A DNA stretch of 60,614 nt from Alphaproteobacteria bacterium (GCA_024236075.1 JACKLE010000010.1:1-60614), one strand, 5' to 3'. Shown: positions 37,430-45,912, counted from the stretch's first letter. Program-made: numbers and translations. Notes: generated from the letters alone by a model not told the origin.

Positions 37430-38314
37430 TTGCCACGGACCGTAGCATTCCTTGGCCTCGGGGTCATGGGCTTCCCCATGGCCGGCCATCTGGCGTCCGC
37501 AGGGCACAAGGTCACGGTCTTCAATCGCACGGCCGAGAAGGCCGAGCGCTTCGTTGCCGTCCATGGCGGCGCGCGGGCGGCCGGTCCTGGCGAGGCGGTG
37601 CGCGGAGCCGATTTCGTCTTCACCTGCGTCGGGAACGACCGCGACATCGCCGAGATCGCGCGGGCGGCCTTTTCCGCCATGCGGCCCGGCGCCGTGCTCG
37701 TCGACCACACGACCACATCGGCGCGCATCGCGCGGACGCTCGCAGCCGAAGCGCGGGCCGCGGGCCTCGCCTTTGTCGATGCGCCGGTCTCGGGAGGCGA
37801 GGCCGGGGCTCAAAAGGGCGCTCTCACCGTTATGGCGGGCGGATCCGAGGCGGCGTTCGCGGCCGCCGAGCCCGTCATCGGGGCTTACGCGAAATCGATC
37901 CGCCTGATGGGGCCGCCCGGCAGCGGACAGCTCACCAAGATGGTGAACCAGATCTGCATCGCTGGGCTTCTCGAGGGGCTCGCGGAGGGCCTCCATTTCG
38001 CCAGGGCCGTCGGGCTGGAGCCGAAGAGCGTCGTCGAGGTGATCTCGAAGGGCGCCGCCCAGTCCTGGCAGATGGACAATCGCGCCGCCACGATGGCGGA
38101 CGGAAAATTCGATTTCGGCTTCGCCGTCGAATGGATGGCGAAGGATCTCGGCATCTGCCTCGACGAGGCGCGCAGCTCGGGAGCGCACCTGCCCGTCACG
38201 GCCCTCGTCGATCAGTTCTACGGCGAGCTGCTCGCGATGGGCCATCGCCGCTCGGATACGTCGAGCCTCATTGCCCGGCTCGAGGCCTTCAAGGCAATGC
38301 AGGGGAGGCGCTGA
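37430..38314 (+). CDS. Beta-hydroxyacid dehydrogenase (3-hydroxyisobutyrate dehydrogenase family)
   Basis: 294-residue NAD(P)-dependent enzyme. Rossmann motif GLGVMGFPMAGHLASAG at residue 9, FNRT after the second strand, DAPVSGGEAGAQKG, and catalytic K170 in GQLTKMVNQ. Candidate activities include 3-hydroxyisobutyrate, tartronate semialdehyde, glyoxylate/succinic semialdehyde reduction. Start: TTG at 37430 lies 8 bases after GGAGG (37417-37421) and exactly at the family N terminus, and is preferred to GTG at 37409. Its stop shares a base with the next start (TGATG at 38312-38316), so it forms an operon with the TetR regulator. Confidence 0.89.
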   Translation: MPRTVAFLGLGVMGFPMAGHLASAGHKVTVFNRTAEKAERFVAVHGGARAAGPGEAVRGADFVFTCVGNDRDIAEIARAAFSAMRPGAVLVDHTTTSARIARTLAAEARAAGLAFVDAPVSGGEAGAQKGALTVMAGGSEAAFAAAEPVIGAYAKSIRLMGPPGSGQLTKMVNQICIAGLLEGLAEGLHFARAVGLEPKSVVEVISKGAAQSWQMDNRAATMADGKFDFGFAVEWMAKDLGICLDEARSSGAHLPVTALVDQFYGELLAMGHRRSDTSSLIARLEAFKAMQGRR

Positions 38315-38946
38315 TGGCGGACCCGGCCGAGAACCTGCCGATGGTCAAGCCCGAGGGGCGCTACCACCACGGCAATCTCAAGGCGGCGCTGCTGGAGGCG
38401 GCGGGCATCATTCTCGAGACGGAGGGTCTCGAGGAGCTTTCGCTGCGCGCCGCCGCTCGGCGCGCCGGCGTCTCGCAGACGGCTCCCTACCGCCATTTCG
38501 CGGATCGCGAAGCGCTTCTCGTCGCGGTGGCGATGGAAGGCTTCCACATGCTCGCCGAGGATCTCGACATGGCGACGCTGCCCTTCGGCGAGAGCCCCCG
38601 CGAGGCGGTCGTGCAGATCGGCGCGGCCTATGCGCGCTTCGCGACTGAGCAGCCCGGGCGCTTCCGCCTGATGTTCGGGCGCGACATCCTGAACCGGCGC
38701 GACTATCCCGACCTCGTGCGGGCGACGCGCATCATCGGCGAGCGCCTCGGAGACATGCTCGGAAGCCAAGCCCTGGGCCTTGCGGTTTGGGGCGCGATGC
38801 ATGGGCTCGCCGCCCTTCTCGTCGAGGGCGTCATCGATCTCGGCGCCGACGTTCACGGGCGCGAGCGCGTCGGGCTCGTTCCGGGACGGGTCGAGATTCT
38901 TCTTCGGAGCCTCCTCACGGCCATAGACGAGGCGACGCCGCGCTGA
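38314..38946 (+). CDS. TetR/AcrR-family transcriptional regulator
   Basis: 210-residue regulator. N-terminal helix-turn-helix: YHHGNLKAALLEAAG, LSLRAAARRAGVSQTAPYRHFADREALL; C-terminal ligand-binding domain (about 80-205) of the WHG-type, with RFRLMFGRDIL and WGAMHGLAALLVEGVI. Starts one base inside the dehydrogenase stop, so it is probably translationally coupled and may regulate that gene or a neighbour. The YHHGNL opening is common among alphaproteobacterial TetR proteins with this C-terminal domain. Confidence 0.92.
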   Translation: MADPAENLPMVKPEGRYHHGNLKAALLEAAGIILETEGLEELSLRAAARRAGVSQTAPYRHFADREALLVAVAMEGFHMLAEDLDMATLPFGESPREAVVQIGAAYARFATEQPGRFRLMFGRDILNRRDYPDLVRATRIIGERLGDMLGSQALGLAVWGAMHGLAALLVEGVIDLGADVHGRERVGLVPGRVEILLRSLLTAIDEATPR

Positions 38947-39008
38947 GCCGAGGGGCGCCGCACGCGACAGCCGTTCAAGGACGGGTCGGCGAGACGGGAG
39001 GCGGTGCA

Positions 39009-39995
39009 ATGATCGGGGTGACGCGTTGGGCGGCGGTCGCCGCCGCCATCGTTCTGGGACTTTGCTCCGGCATCGCAACCGCTGGCACCGAGACGATCGA
39101 CCTCGCCTTCGCGGGCGACGAGCGGCCGGTGCGCGTGCATGGCGATCTCGCCGCGAAGGGTCGTCCCGTGGTCTTCGTCATCCATGGCGGCGGCGGAAAC
39201 ATCGAGGGCGTCGTGCGCGAGAGCGGCATGGATGCCCTCGCCGACGAAAAGGGCTTTCTAGCGGTCTACCCATCGGGCGTGCCGGGCGGCGCGAACGGGA
39301 CGAACCTCACCTGGAACACAGGCGAATGCTGCGGCGCGGCCAAGGAGAGGAACAGCGACGATCCCGCCTACTTCTCCGCCGTCATCGACGAGCTCGCGAG
39401 GCGCTATACGATCGACGAGACTCGCGTCTACGCGACCGGCATCTCGAACGGCGCGATGATGAGCTATCGCCTCGCCTGCGAGCTTTCGACGCGCATCGCT
39501 GCCGTGGCGCCGGTCTCAGGCGTGCTCAATGCGCCCTGCGAGCCTGCGATGCCGGTTGCGATATTGCACATTCACGGAACGGCCGACCGCTGCGCCACCT
39601 ACCGGTCGGGATCGTGCGGCGGCTGCTTCAACGAGTTCCTTCAGGCACTCGGCGTCAAGGTCCCTCAGGGCTCGAACCAGATCTGCGTCGGCGCGGAGGA
39701 AAGCGTCGCGCAATGGGCGGCGCGCAACGGCTGCGCGGCCTCGCGCGAGGTCGTCTACGAAAAGGGCGCCACGACCTGCCTGAGGTATCAGGGCTGTCCG
39801 TCGGCAGGCACGGTCGAGCTCTGCCGGATCGAGGGCGGCGGCCACACCTGGGCGGGAGGCGTGCACAGCCTCAAGGCATGCACGGACGATCCAAACGGGC
39901 GCGTCTGCCGGCTCTGGGAAGCCATCGTGGGAAAGATTCCCGATTTCCCGGCGAGCGCCGAGATGTGGGAGTTCTTCGCCCGGCACGCGCGCTGA
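39009..39995 (+). CDS. Secreted PHB-depolymerase/LpqC-family esterase
   Basis: 328-residue alpha/beta hydrolase with a signal peptide (WAAVAAAIVLGLCSGIATAG). Oxyanion region VIHGGGGN, nucleophile S146 in GISNGAM, and catalytic His in EGGGHTWAGG. Many cysteines (GECCG, CGGCF, ATTCLRYQGC) suggest disulfides and extracytoplasmic action. The family includes poly(3-hydroxybutyrate) depolymerases and feruloyl/acetyl-xylan esterases, so the substrate stays open. ATG at 39009 has GGGAGG (38996-39001) 7 bases upstream. Monocistronic, convergent with hemB (6 bp between stops). Confidence 0.9.
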   Translation: MIGVTRWAAVAAAIVLGLCSGIATAGTETIDLAFAGDERPVRVHGDLAAKGRPVVFVIHGGGGNIEGVVRESGMDALADEKGFLAVYPSGVPGGANGTNLTWNTGECCGAAKERNSDDPAYFSAVIDELARRYTIDETRVYATGISNGAMMSYRLACELSTRIAAVAPVSGVLNAPCEPAMPVAILHIHGTADRCATYRSGSCGGCFNEFLQALGVKVPQGSNQICVGAEESVAQWAARNGCAASREVVYEKGATTCLRYQGCPSAGTVELCRIEGGGHTWAGGVHSLKACTDDPNGRVCRLWEAIVGKIPDFPASAEMWEFFARHAR

Positions 39996-40001
39996 AGGCG
40001 T

Positions 40002-41021
40002 TCAGGCCGAGAGCAGGCGCGCCGCGTCCCGCGCGAAATAGGTGAGGATGCCGTCGGCGCCGGCCCGCTTGAACGCCAGCAGGCTCTCCAGCATGGCCTT
40101 GTCGCGGTCGAAGGCGCCGGCTCGTGCCGCGATCTCGATCATCGCGTATTCGCCCGAGACCTGATAGGCGAAGGTCGGCGCGCCGGACGCCTCCTTCACT
40201 CGGCGCAGGATGTCGAGATAGGGCAGGCCGGGCTTCACCATCACCATGTCGGCGCCCTCGGCGAGATCGAGCGCGACCTCGCGCAGGGCCTCGTCCCCAT
40301 TCGCGGGGTCCATCTGATAGGTGCGCTTGTCGCCCTTGAGGAGTCCGCCCGAGCCCACCGCCTCGCGGAACGGCCCATAGAACGCCGAGGCGTATTTGGC
40401 CGCGTAGGACATGATAAGCACGTCCTTGTGGCCGTTTCCCTCCAGCGCGCCGCGAATGGCGCCCACGCGCCCGTCCATCATGTCCGACGGCGCGACGATG
40501 TCGCAGCCGGCCTCGGCCTCGACGAGCGCCTGCGCGATGAGGACCTCGACGGTCTCGTCGTTGAGAATCCGTCCGTCCTCGGACAGAAGCCCGTCATGGC
40601 CGTGGCTCGTGTAGGGATCGAGCGCCACGTCGCAGAGAATTCCGATTTCCGGCACGGCTTCCTTGATCGCGCGCACGGCGCGACAGACGAGGTTTTCCGG
40701 GTTGAGGGCTTCCTCGCCCCGCGGCGTGCGGCGCTCGCGCGGCGTGTTGGGGAAGAGGGCGAGGCACGGAATGCCGAGATCGCGCGCCTCGCGCGCTGCC
40801 GCCACGGCGAGGTCGACCGAGAGGCGCTCGACGCCCGGCATGCTGGAAATAGGCTCCTTCTCGCTCTTCCCCTCGATGACGAAGAGCGGCCAGATGAGGT
40901 CCGCGGGCGCGAGGCGGGACTCGGCGACGAGCGCGCGCACCCAGGGGGTCCGGCGCAGGCGCCGCAGACGCGTCTGCGGAAAGCCGCCGGTCGCTGGCGA
41001 CCCGTTTTTCGACCCGATCAT
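40002..41021 (-). CDS. hemB: Porphobilinogen synthase HemB
   Basis: 339-residue 5-aminolevulinate dehydratase, condensing two ALA molecules to porphobilinogen in heme and bacteriochlorophyll synthesis. Active-site lysines lie in SYAAKYASAFYGPFR and MVMVKPGLPYLD. The metal region reads CDVALDPYTSHGHDG, with Asp in place of the zinc-binding cysteines, the magnesium-dependent type found in many alphaproteobacteria. ATG at 41021 has GGAG seven bases upstream; ATG at 41027 is too close to it. Divergent from ldtR across about 125 bp, so promoters probably overlap. Confidence 0.96.
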   Translation of the reverse strand: MIGSKNGSPATGGFPQTRLRRLRRTPWVRALVAESRLAPADLIWPLFVIEGKSEKEPISSMPGVERLSVDLAVAAAREARDLGIPCLALFPNTPRERRTPRGEEALNPENLVCRAVRAIKEAVPEIGILCDVALDPYTSHGHDGLLSEDGRILNDETVEVLIAQALVEAEAGCDIVAPSDMMDGRVGAIRGALEGNGHKDVLIMSYAAKYASAFYGPFREAVGSGGLLKGDKRTYQMDPANGDEALREVALDLAEGADMVMVKPGLPYLDILRRVKEASGAPTFAYQVSGEYAMIEIAARAGAFDRDKAMLESLLAFKRAGADGILTYFARDAARLLSA

Positions 41022-41146
41022 GGCCATGCTCCGCTCGAGGCACCCCGTTCGGCGCCCGCCGAACCGTCTTAACCGCTCCTTAGGTCGGCTTCCATAGGCT
41101 GACCGGCAGCAGCCATGCATGTTCCAGCCTGAACGAGGCACGCGTC

Positions 41147-41662
41147 ATGTCGTCTTCCGCCCGTGCGGCACGCATACTGGAAGAAACCGTCGAGGAGCCG
41201 GCCGGGCTCGGCGAGGCTTATCTGAAGTCGCTCAATCTCGTCGAGCGGCTGCACCGCCAGCTCCTGGACGTCATCAAGGACGAGCTGGAGCGCACCGGAC
41301 AGACCGATATCAACAGCGTCCAGGCGCTTCTCCTCTTCAACATCGGCGAGTCGGAGCTGACGGCCGGGGAGCTCAGGACCCGCGGTCACTACCTCGGCTC
41401 GAACGTCTCCTACAATTTGAAGAAGCTCGTCGAGGCCGGCTACATCCATCACGAGCGCTCGCAGACCGACCGCCGTTCGGTCCGCGTGCGACTCACCGCG
41501 ACGGGCCAGGAAATCTCCGACCGCGTCGGCGCTCTCTTCGAGCGGCACCTGAAGTCGCTGGAGCCGGTCGGCGGCGTCAATGTCGAGGATCTGTCGAACC
41601 TCAACGTCTGCCTGCAGCGGCTCGAGCGGTTCTGGGCGGACCAGATCCGCTATCGGCTCTGA
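41147..41662 (+). CDS. ldtR: MarR-family regulator LdtR
   Basis: 171-residue winged-helix regulator. Features: long N-terminal helix (LGEAYLKSLNLVERLHRQLL), QTDINSVQALLLFNIGESELTAGEL, recognition region GHYLGSNVSYNLKKLVEAGYIHHERS and wing SQTDRRSVRVRLTATG. This matches LdtR, characterised in Liberibacter and Sinorhizobium as a regulator of L,D-transpeptidase and cell-wall/osmotic tolerance genes. The hemB-ldtR divergent pair is common in Rhizobiales. Its target L,D-transpeptidase gene is not in this window. Confidence 0.9.
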   Translation: MSSSARAARILEETVEEPAGLGEAYLKSLNLVERLHRQLLDVIKDELERTGQTDINSVQALLLFNIGESELTAGELRTRGHYLGSNVSYNLKKLVEAGYIHHERSQTDRRSVRVRLTATGQEISDRVGALFERHLKSLEPVGGVNVEDLSNLNVCLQRLERFWADQIRYRL

Positions 41663-41713
41663 CCTGCCGCCCGGCGGGTCCAGCGCCCGCCGGCGTCGCT
41701 CCTGAGGCGTGCC

Positions 41714-41920
41714 ATGGACGCGCGCATTGCACTCGCCGGCCGTGAGGTCCTGCTCGAGTTCGTTCCCGCCGGAACGTCCATGAAGGCGGTCGCGGTCGAC
41801 GCCGCGACGGGCACGGAGGTCGTCGTGGTGGGTCCGATCGCCGCCGGCCGCCACGCGCTGGAGCGCGTGGCCTGCGCAAAGCTGGTCTACCGCCTTCGCA
41901 AGGATGGCGCGATCCGCTGA
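41714..41920 (+). CDS. Small conserved alphaproteobacterial protein (DUF6898-like)
   Basis: 68-residue protein with the pattern VLLEFVPAGTSMKAVAVDAATGTEVVVVGP, then a helix ALERVACAKLVYRLRK. It resembles a family of 60-70-residue conserved proteins in alphaproteobacteria that I believe is DUF6898; the number is from memory. Function unknown. No signal peptide or membrane segment. It lies 51 bp after ldtR on the same strand and converges on mucR with 7 bp between stops. ATG at 41714 has only a weak GAGGCG site upstream. Confidence 0.72.
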   Translation: MDARIALAGREVLLEFVPAGTSMKAVAVDAATGTEVVVVGPIAAGRHALERVACAKLVYRLRKDGAIR

Positions 41921-41927
41921 GCTCGGC

Positions 41928-42383
41928 CTAGCCGCCGCGCTTGCGCCCGCCACCGCTCGGTCGCTTCGGAGAGGTTCCAAGGCCGATCTGCTTGGCAAAC
42001 TCCGATCGCTTCTTCGCATAGTTCGGGGCGACCATCGGATAATCGGCGGGAAGGCCCCATTTCGCGCGGTATTGGTCCGGCGACAGCCCGTAGACGGAGC
42101 GCAGATGCCGCTTCAGCATGGTGAGCTTCTTGCCGTCCTCGAGGCAGACGATGTGGTCGGGCATCACGGATTTCTTGATGGGAACGGCCGGTTTCTGAGC
42201 CTGCATCGGGACAGGAGTTGCGCCATTGGCGAGCGACTTCATCGCCGCGTGGACCCCCAAGATTAGTCCGGCCAGCTCACTCGGCGGCAGCTGATTGTAG
42301 CTGAGATACGAGCCGACGATCTCGGTAACCATGGAAAGGAGCGGTGTATTGGATTCAAGAGATTCGGATTCCGGTGCGTTCAT
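41928..42383 (-). CDS. mucR: MucR/Ros-family zinc-finger transcriptional regulator
   Basis: 151-residue regulator. C-terminal Ros-type zinc finger: VCLEDGKKLTMLKRHLRSVY with Cys and His ligands (the second Cys is Asp, as in many MucR proteins), then GLSPDQYRAKWGLPADYPMVAPNYA and basic tail (SPKRPSGGGRKRGG). The N-terminal helical part is oligomerisation region. MucR proteins act as H-NS-like silencers of AT-rich promoters and control exopolysaccharide, motility and cell cycle genes. ATG at 42383 follows GGAAAGAGAA; the frame extends 15 residues upstream. The promoter carries a striking inverted repeat (see 42417-42478). MucR commonly represses its own gene. Confidence 0.94.
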   Translation of the reverse strand: MNAPESESLESNTPLLSMVTEIVGSYLSYNQLPPSELAGLILGVHAAMKSLANGATPVPMQAQKPAVPIKKSVMPDHIVCLEDGKKLTMLKRHLRSVYGLSPDQYRAKWGLPADYPMVAPNYAKKRSEFAKQIGLGTSPKRPSGGGRKRGG

Positions 42384-42416
42384 TTCTCTTTCCAGCGTGC
42401 CTGCTTTTAATGAGAC

Positions 42417-42478
42417 GATGCCGAACATAGTTAGTCTTTTTATATTTACTCTTATTCCAGATTAGGAAGTTCGGCATC
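42417..42478 (-). promoter_or_regulatory. 10-bp inverted repeat around AT-rich mucR promoter segment
   Basis: GATGCCGAAC (42417-42426) and its exact reverse complement GTTCGGCATC (42469-42478) bracket 42 bases that are strongly AT-rich (42427-42468), very unlike the surrounding DNA. The arms lie about 34 and 86 bases upstream of the mucR start. On the minus strand the enclosed segment contains several T-A steps and -10-like hexamers (TAAATA, AACTAT). This is a plausible autoregulatory site for MucR; the role is inference. Confidence 0.55.
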
Positions 42479-42540
42479 TATTCGGTGGATGATCGTCGAT
42501 AGAAGCAGAAGTTTTTAGACTACTCAACGCATATTTTTCA

Positions 42541-42559
42541 GCGGTCAGAAAATGACCGC
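42541..42559 (+). other. 7-bp perfect hairpin in mucR-glyA gap
   Basis: GCGGTCA (42541-42547), loop GAAAA, TGACCGC (42553-42559). It is preceded by an AT-rich run (42531-42540) but followed by no T-tract on either strand, so it does not look like a Rho-independent terminator. It may be a second regulatory palindrome of the divergent mucR/glyA region. Confidence 0.35.
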
Positions 42560-42901
42560 CATTTCCCTGTCTAATCGAAATGGTTCTCCTGGAAGATCTC
42601 GCCCAAGCGCAAGAATTGCAACAGCTTCGGGTCGATTGCAAGGTTCCCGGAGCATTGCCTGGTCCTCCCGCATGCGACGAAACCGGATCGCCGCCCGAGA
42701 GGTTTGCTGCCGGGGACGAGCGGCTGGCTTGGCGTGGCTCGACAAGATATGGTATTGCGCAGCTCGCCGATGCGCTTTATGCCGCGCCCGGAGCGCGACG
42801 GGCAGCGGACACCGACCCGGAACGCAGGCGCGATGGCCCAAACGGGGACGGTCCGCGCGCGGGCACGTTCCGCCCGATTGGGAAGCTTCTGGAGAATTGT
42901 G
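42560..42901. other. Intergenic leader region before glyA, no gene seen
   Basis: About 340 bases between the hairpin and the glyA start. Open frames cross it on both strands but none has a recognisable domain, a good start or codon pattern distinct from glyA read-through. The region has ordinary high GC. No riboswitch consensus was recognised. It presumably contains the promoter and leader of the glyA-nrdR-rib operon. Confidence 0.5.
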
Positions 42902-44230
42902 ATGGCGATGAGTTCCGCAGGCCGCGTTTCGTCCGCCAACCCGCGCGTGGAGGAGTTCTTCGCCGCGCCGCTCGGCGCGCGCGACCCGGCGCTCAAGGCC
43001 GCGCTCGACAAGGAGCTCGCGCGCCAGCAGGGCCAGATCGAGCTCATCGCCTCGGAGAACATCGTCTCGCGGGCCGTGCTCGAGGCGCAGGGCTCGATTC
43101 TCACGAACAAATATGCCGAAGGCTATCCGGGCCGGCGCTACTACGGCGGCTGCGAGTTCGTCGACGAGGCCGAGCGCCTCGCGATCGAGCGCGCCTGCAA
43201 GCTCTTCGAGTGCGCATTCGCCAATGTGCAACCCCATTCGGGAGCGCAGGCCAACCAGGCCGTGTTCCTGGGGCTGCTCAATCCGGGCGACGCGGTGCTC
43301 GGCATGAGCCTCGCCGCGGGCGGGCACCTCACGCACGGCGCGCCGCCGAACCTCTCCGGAAAATGGTTCAAGGCGGTCCAATACGGCGTTCGCCGTCAGG
43401 ACGGTCGCATCGACATCGACGAGGTCGAGCGTCTCGCGCGCGCCGAGAAGCCCAAGCTCATCATCGCCGGCGGCTCGGCCTATTCGCGCGTCATCGACTT
43501 CGCGCGTTTCCGCGCCATCGCCGACGAGGTCGGCGCCTTCCTCATGGTCGACATGGCCCATTTCGCGGGCCTGGTCGCGGCGGGCCTCTATCCGAGCCCC
43601 TTGCCGCACGCCCATGTCGTCACCACCACGACGCACAAGACGCTGCGGGGACCGCGCGGCGGCATGATCCTCTCGGTCGACGAGGAGATCGGCAAGCGGA
43701 TCAATTCGGCGGTCTTTCCGGGCCTGCAGGGCGGCCCGCTGATGCACGTCATCGCCGCGAAGGCCGTCGCCTTCGGCGAGGCGCTGCGGCCCGAGTTCAA
43801 GACCTACGCCAGGGCCGTGATCGAGAACGCGGCGGCGCTCGCGGCGGCTCTCGTGCGCCAGGGGCTCGAGATCGTCTCGGGCGGCACGGACAGCCACCTG
43901 ATGCTCGTCGACCTGCGCCCCAAGGGCGTGACCGGGAAGGTCGCCGAGGCGAGCCTCGAGCGCGCGCGGATTACCTGCAACAAGAACGGCATTCCCTTCG
44001 ACCCCGAGAAGCCGGCGGTGACCTCGGGCATCCGTCTCGGCACGCCGGCCTGCACGACGCGCGGCTTCGGCAGGGGCGAGTTCGAGCGTGTCGCCGATCT
44101 CATCGTCGAGGTGCTCGACGGGCTGGCCGCGAACGGGCCCGACGCGAACGGCACGGTCGAGTCGCGGGTCGCGGGAGAGGTAGCGCGCCTTCTCGATCGG
44201 TTTCCGATCTATCCCGATCTTCGCGCATGA
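42902..44230 (+). CDS. glyA: Serine hydroxymethyltransferase
   Basis: 442-residue PLP enzyme interconverting serine and glycine with tetrahydrofolate. Motifs: IELIASENIVSRAVLEAQGS, NKYAEGYPGRRYYGGCEFVDE, NVQPHSGAQAN, DMAHFAGLVAAGLYPSPLPHA and PLP-binding K246 in TTTTHKTLRGPRGG. ATG at 42902 has GGAG (42891-42894) seven bases upstream; the N terminus is about 15 residues longer than the E. coli type. First gene of the run glyA-nrdR-ribD-ribE-ribBA-ribH-nusB. Confidence 0.97.
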   Translation: MAMSSAGRVSSANPRVEEFFAAPLGARDPALKAALDKELARQQGQIELIASENIVSRAVLEAQGSILTNKYAEGYPGRRYYGGCEFVDEAERLAIERACKLFECAFANVQPHSGAQANQAVFLGLLNPGDAVLGMSLAAGGHLTHGAPPNLSGKWFKAVQYGVRRQDGRIDIDEVERLARAEKPKLIIAGGSAYSRVIDFARFRAIADEVGAFLMVDMAHFAGLVAAGLYPSPLPHAHVVTTTTHKTLRGPRGGMILSVDEEIGKRINSAVFPGLQGGPLMHVIAAKAVAFGEALRPEFKTYARAVIENAAALAAALVRQGLEIVSGGTDSHLMLVDLRPKGVTGKVAEASLERARITCNKNGIPFDPEKPAVTSGIRLGTPACTTRGFGRGEFERVADLIVEVLDGLAANGPDANGTVESRVAGEVARLLDRFPIYPDLRA

Positions 44231-44250
44231 CTGGCTGAGGCGAGCGGGCC

Positions 44251-44742
44251 ATGCGCTGTCCCTTCTGCGGCAACGAAGACACCCAGGTCAAGGATTCTCG
44301 GCCCACGGAGGATGGCTCCGCCATTCGCCGGCGCCGCCAGTGCCAGGCCTGCGGGGCGCGCTTCACGACCTTCGAGAGGGTGCAGCTTCGCGAGCTCATC
44401 GTCGTGAAGAAATCCGGACGCAAGGTGCCCTTCGACCGCGACAAGCTGCACGCCTCGATCCAGGTCGCGCTCAGGAAGCGCCCGGTTGAGCCGGAGAAGA
44501 TCGAGCGCATGATCAACGGCATCGTGCGCAACCTCGAAAGCCTCGGGGAAAGCGAGATCCCCAGCGCCGTCATCGGCGAGCTGGTGATGGAGGGCCTCGC
44601 GGCCCTGGACCCCGTCGCCTATGTGCGTTTCGCCTCCGTCTACCGCAATTTCCGCGAGGCGAAGGATTTCGAGCAGTTCCTCGGCGAATTGAACCTCATC
44701 AAGGGCCATCGCCAGCCGCCCGTCCCGACGGGCGGGGAGTGA
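44251..44742 (+). CDS. nrdR: Transcriptional repressor NrdR
   Basis: 163-residue repressor of ribonucleotide reductase genes that senses dATP/ATP. Zinc ribbon MRCPFCGNEDTQVKDSR ... CQACGARFTTFE (two CxxC pairs), then an ATP-cone domain (VVKKSGRKVPFDRDKL to YRNFREAKDFEQF). It lies 20 bp after glyA and its stop overlaps a possible GTG start of ribD. The glyA-nrdR-rib order is widespread in alphaproteobacteria. Confidence 0.97.
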   Translation: MRCPFCGNEDTQVKDSRPTEDGSAIRRRRQCQACGARFTTFERVQLRELIVVKKSGRKVPFDRDKLHASIQVALRKRPVEPEKIERMINGIVRNLESLGESEIPSAVIGELVMEGLAALDPVAYVRFASVYRNFREAKDFEQFLGELNLIKGHRQPPVPTGGE

Positions 44743-44762
44743 CCGAGGGGGCGCGACGGCCC

Positions 44763-45884
44763 ATGCCCGCGACCCCGTTCGAGCAGGCCACGATGCGCGC
44801 GGCGCTAGGGTTGGCACGGCGCGGCCTCGGTCGGGTCGCGCCCAATCCTTCCGTCGCCTGCATAATTCTCAAGGACGGCCGCGTGGTCGCGCGCGGACGC
44901 ACGGGCGAGGGCGGGCGTCCGCACGGCGAGGCGGTTGCCCTCGCGCAGGCGGGCAGCGAGGCACGGGGCGCGACGGCGGTCGTGACTCTCGAGCCCTGTG
45001 CGCATCACGGCAAGACGCCGCCTTGCGCCGACGCCCTCGCGACGGCCGGAATCGCGCGCGTCGTCTCGACGATCCGCGACCCCGATCCGCGTGTCGCGGG
45101 GCAGGGCTTCGATAGGCTCCGCGCCGCGGGCATCGAGGTGGTCGAGGGCGTCGAGGCCGCCGCCGCCGTCGAGCTCAATCTCGGCTTCCTCACGCGCGCG
45201 CGGCTCGGCCGCCCGGCGGTCACGCTCAAGCTCGCGACGACGCTCGACGGGCGCATCGCCACGCGGACGGGCGAGAGCCGCTGGATCACCGGCGAGGCGG
45301 CGCGGCGCGAGGCCCATGCGATGCGCGCCGAAAGCGATGCGGTTCTCGTGGGCAGCGGCACGGCGGCCGAGGACAATCCGGAGCTGACCTGCCGCATCGA
45401 GGGGGTAAGCGCGCGACCGGTCCGTATCGTTGCCGATAGCGGGGCCCGCCTCTCGCCGGCATCGCGTCTCGCGCGCACGGCCGGCGACCATCCGACCTGG
45501 CTGCTCGTCGGCCCGGCGGCGTCCGAGGAGCGGCTGAAGGCATTGCAGTCCGTGGGCGTGCGCGCCATTTCCGTTGCGGCAGGCCCGAATGGCGGCCTCG
45601 ACCTTGCCGACGCTCTGCGCACGCTCGGCGGAGAGGGTCTGACCCGCCTGCTCGTCGAGGGCGGCGGCCGGCTCGCGGCCGGGCTCCTCTCCGCGCGGCT
45701 CGTCGACCGCCTCGCCTGGTTCCACGCGCCGGCCGTCCTCGGAAGCGAGGCGCGGCCCGCAGTCGCGGAGCTCGGCGTTGAAAGCCTTGCAGAGCTGCTG
45801 CGCTTTCGCCAACTTTCGGCGCGCCGGCTCGGGGATGATAGGCTCACGCTCCTCGCCGCGCCCGAGGCGGCGGGCAAGCCATGA
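44763..45884 (+). CDS. ribD: Riboflavin biosynthesis deaminase/reductase RibD
   Basis: 373-residue bifunctional enzyme: diaminohydroxyphosphoribosylaminopyrimidine deaminase (about 1-140) and uracil reductase (about 145-370). Deaminase zinc site: PHGEAVAL and EPCAHHGKTPPCADAL; reductase: VTLKLATTLDGRIA, GESRWITGE, AMRAESDAVLVGSGT, LLVEGGGRLAAGLL. ATG at 44763 has GAGGGGG 11 bases upstream; GTG at 44739, overlapping the nrdR stop, would add eight residues. ribE follows 28 bp downstream. Confidence 0.95.
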   Translation: MPATPFEQATMRAALGLARRGLGRVAPNPSVACIILKDGRVVARGRTGEGGRPHGEAVALAQAGSEARGATAVVTLEPCAHHGKTPPCADALATAGIARVVSTIRDPDPRVAGQGFDRLRAAGIEVVEGVEAAAAVELNLGFLTRARLGRPAVTLKLATTLDGRIATRTGESRWITGEAARREAHAMRAESDAVLVGSGTAAEDNPELTCRIEGVSARPVRIVADSGARLSPASRLARTAGDHPTWLLVGPAASEERLKALQSVGVRAISVAAGPNGGLDLADALRTLGGEGLTRLLVEGGGRLAAGLLSARLVDRLAWFHAPAVLGSEARPAVAELGVESLAELLRFRQLSARRLGDDRLTLLAAPEAAGKP

Positions 45885-45912
45885 GGACGAGCGGAGACAG
45901 GATCGCGAAAAC

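Noticed and set aside
42541..42559. Rho-independent terminator
   Set aside because: The stem is perfect but no T-run follows it on either strand.
42560..42901. Glycine or other riboswitch in front of glyA
   Set aside because: No conserved aptamer core was recognised by eye; only a covariance-model search could decide.
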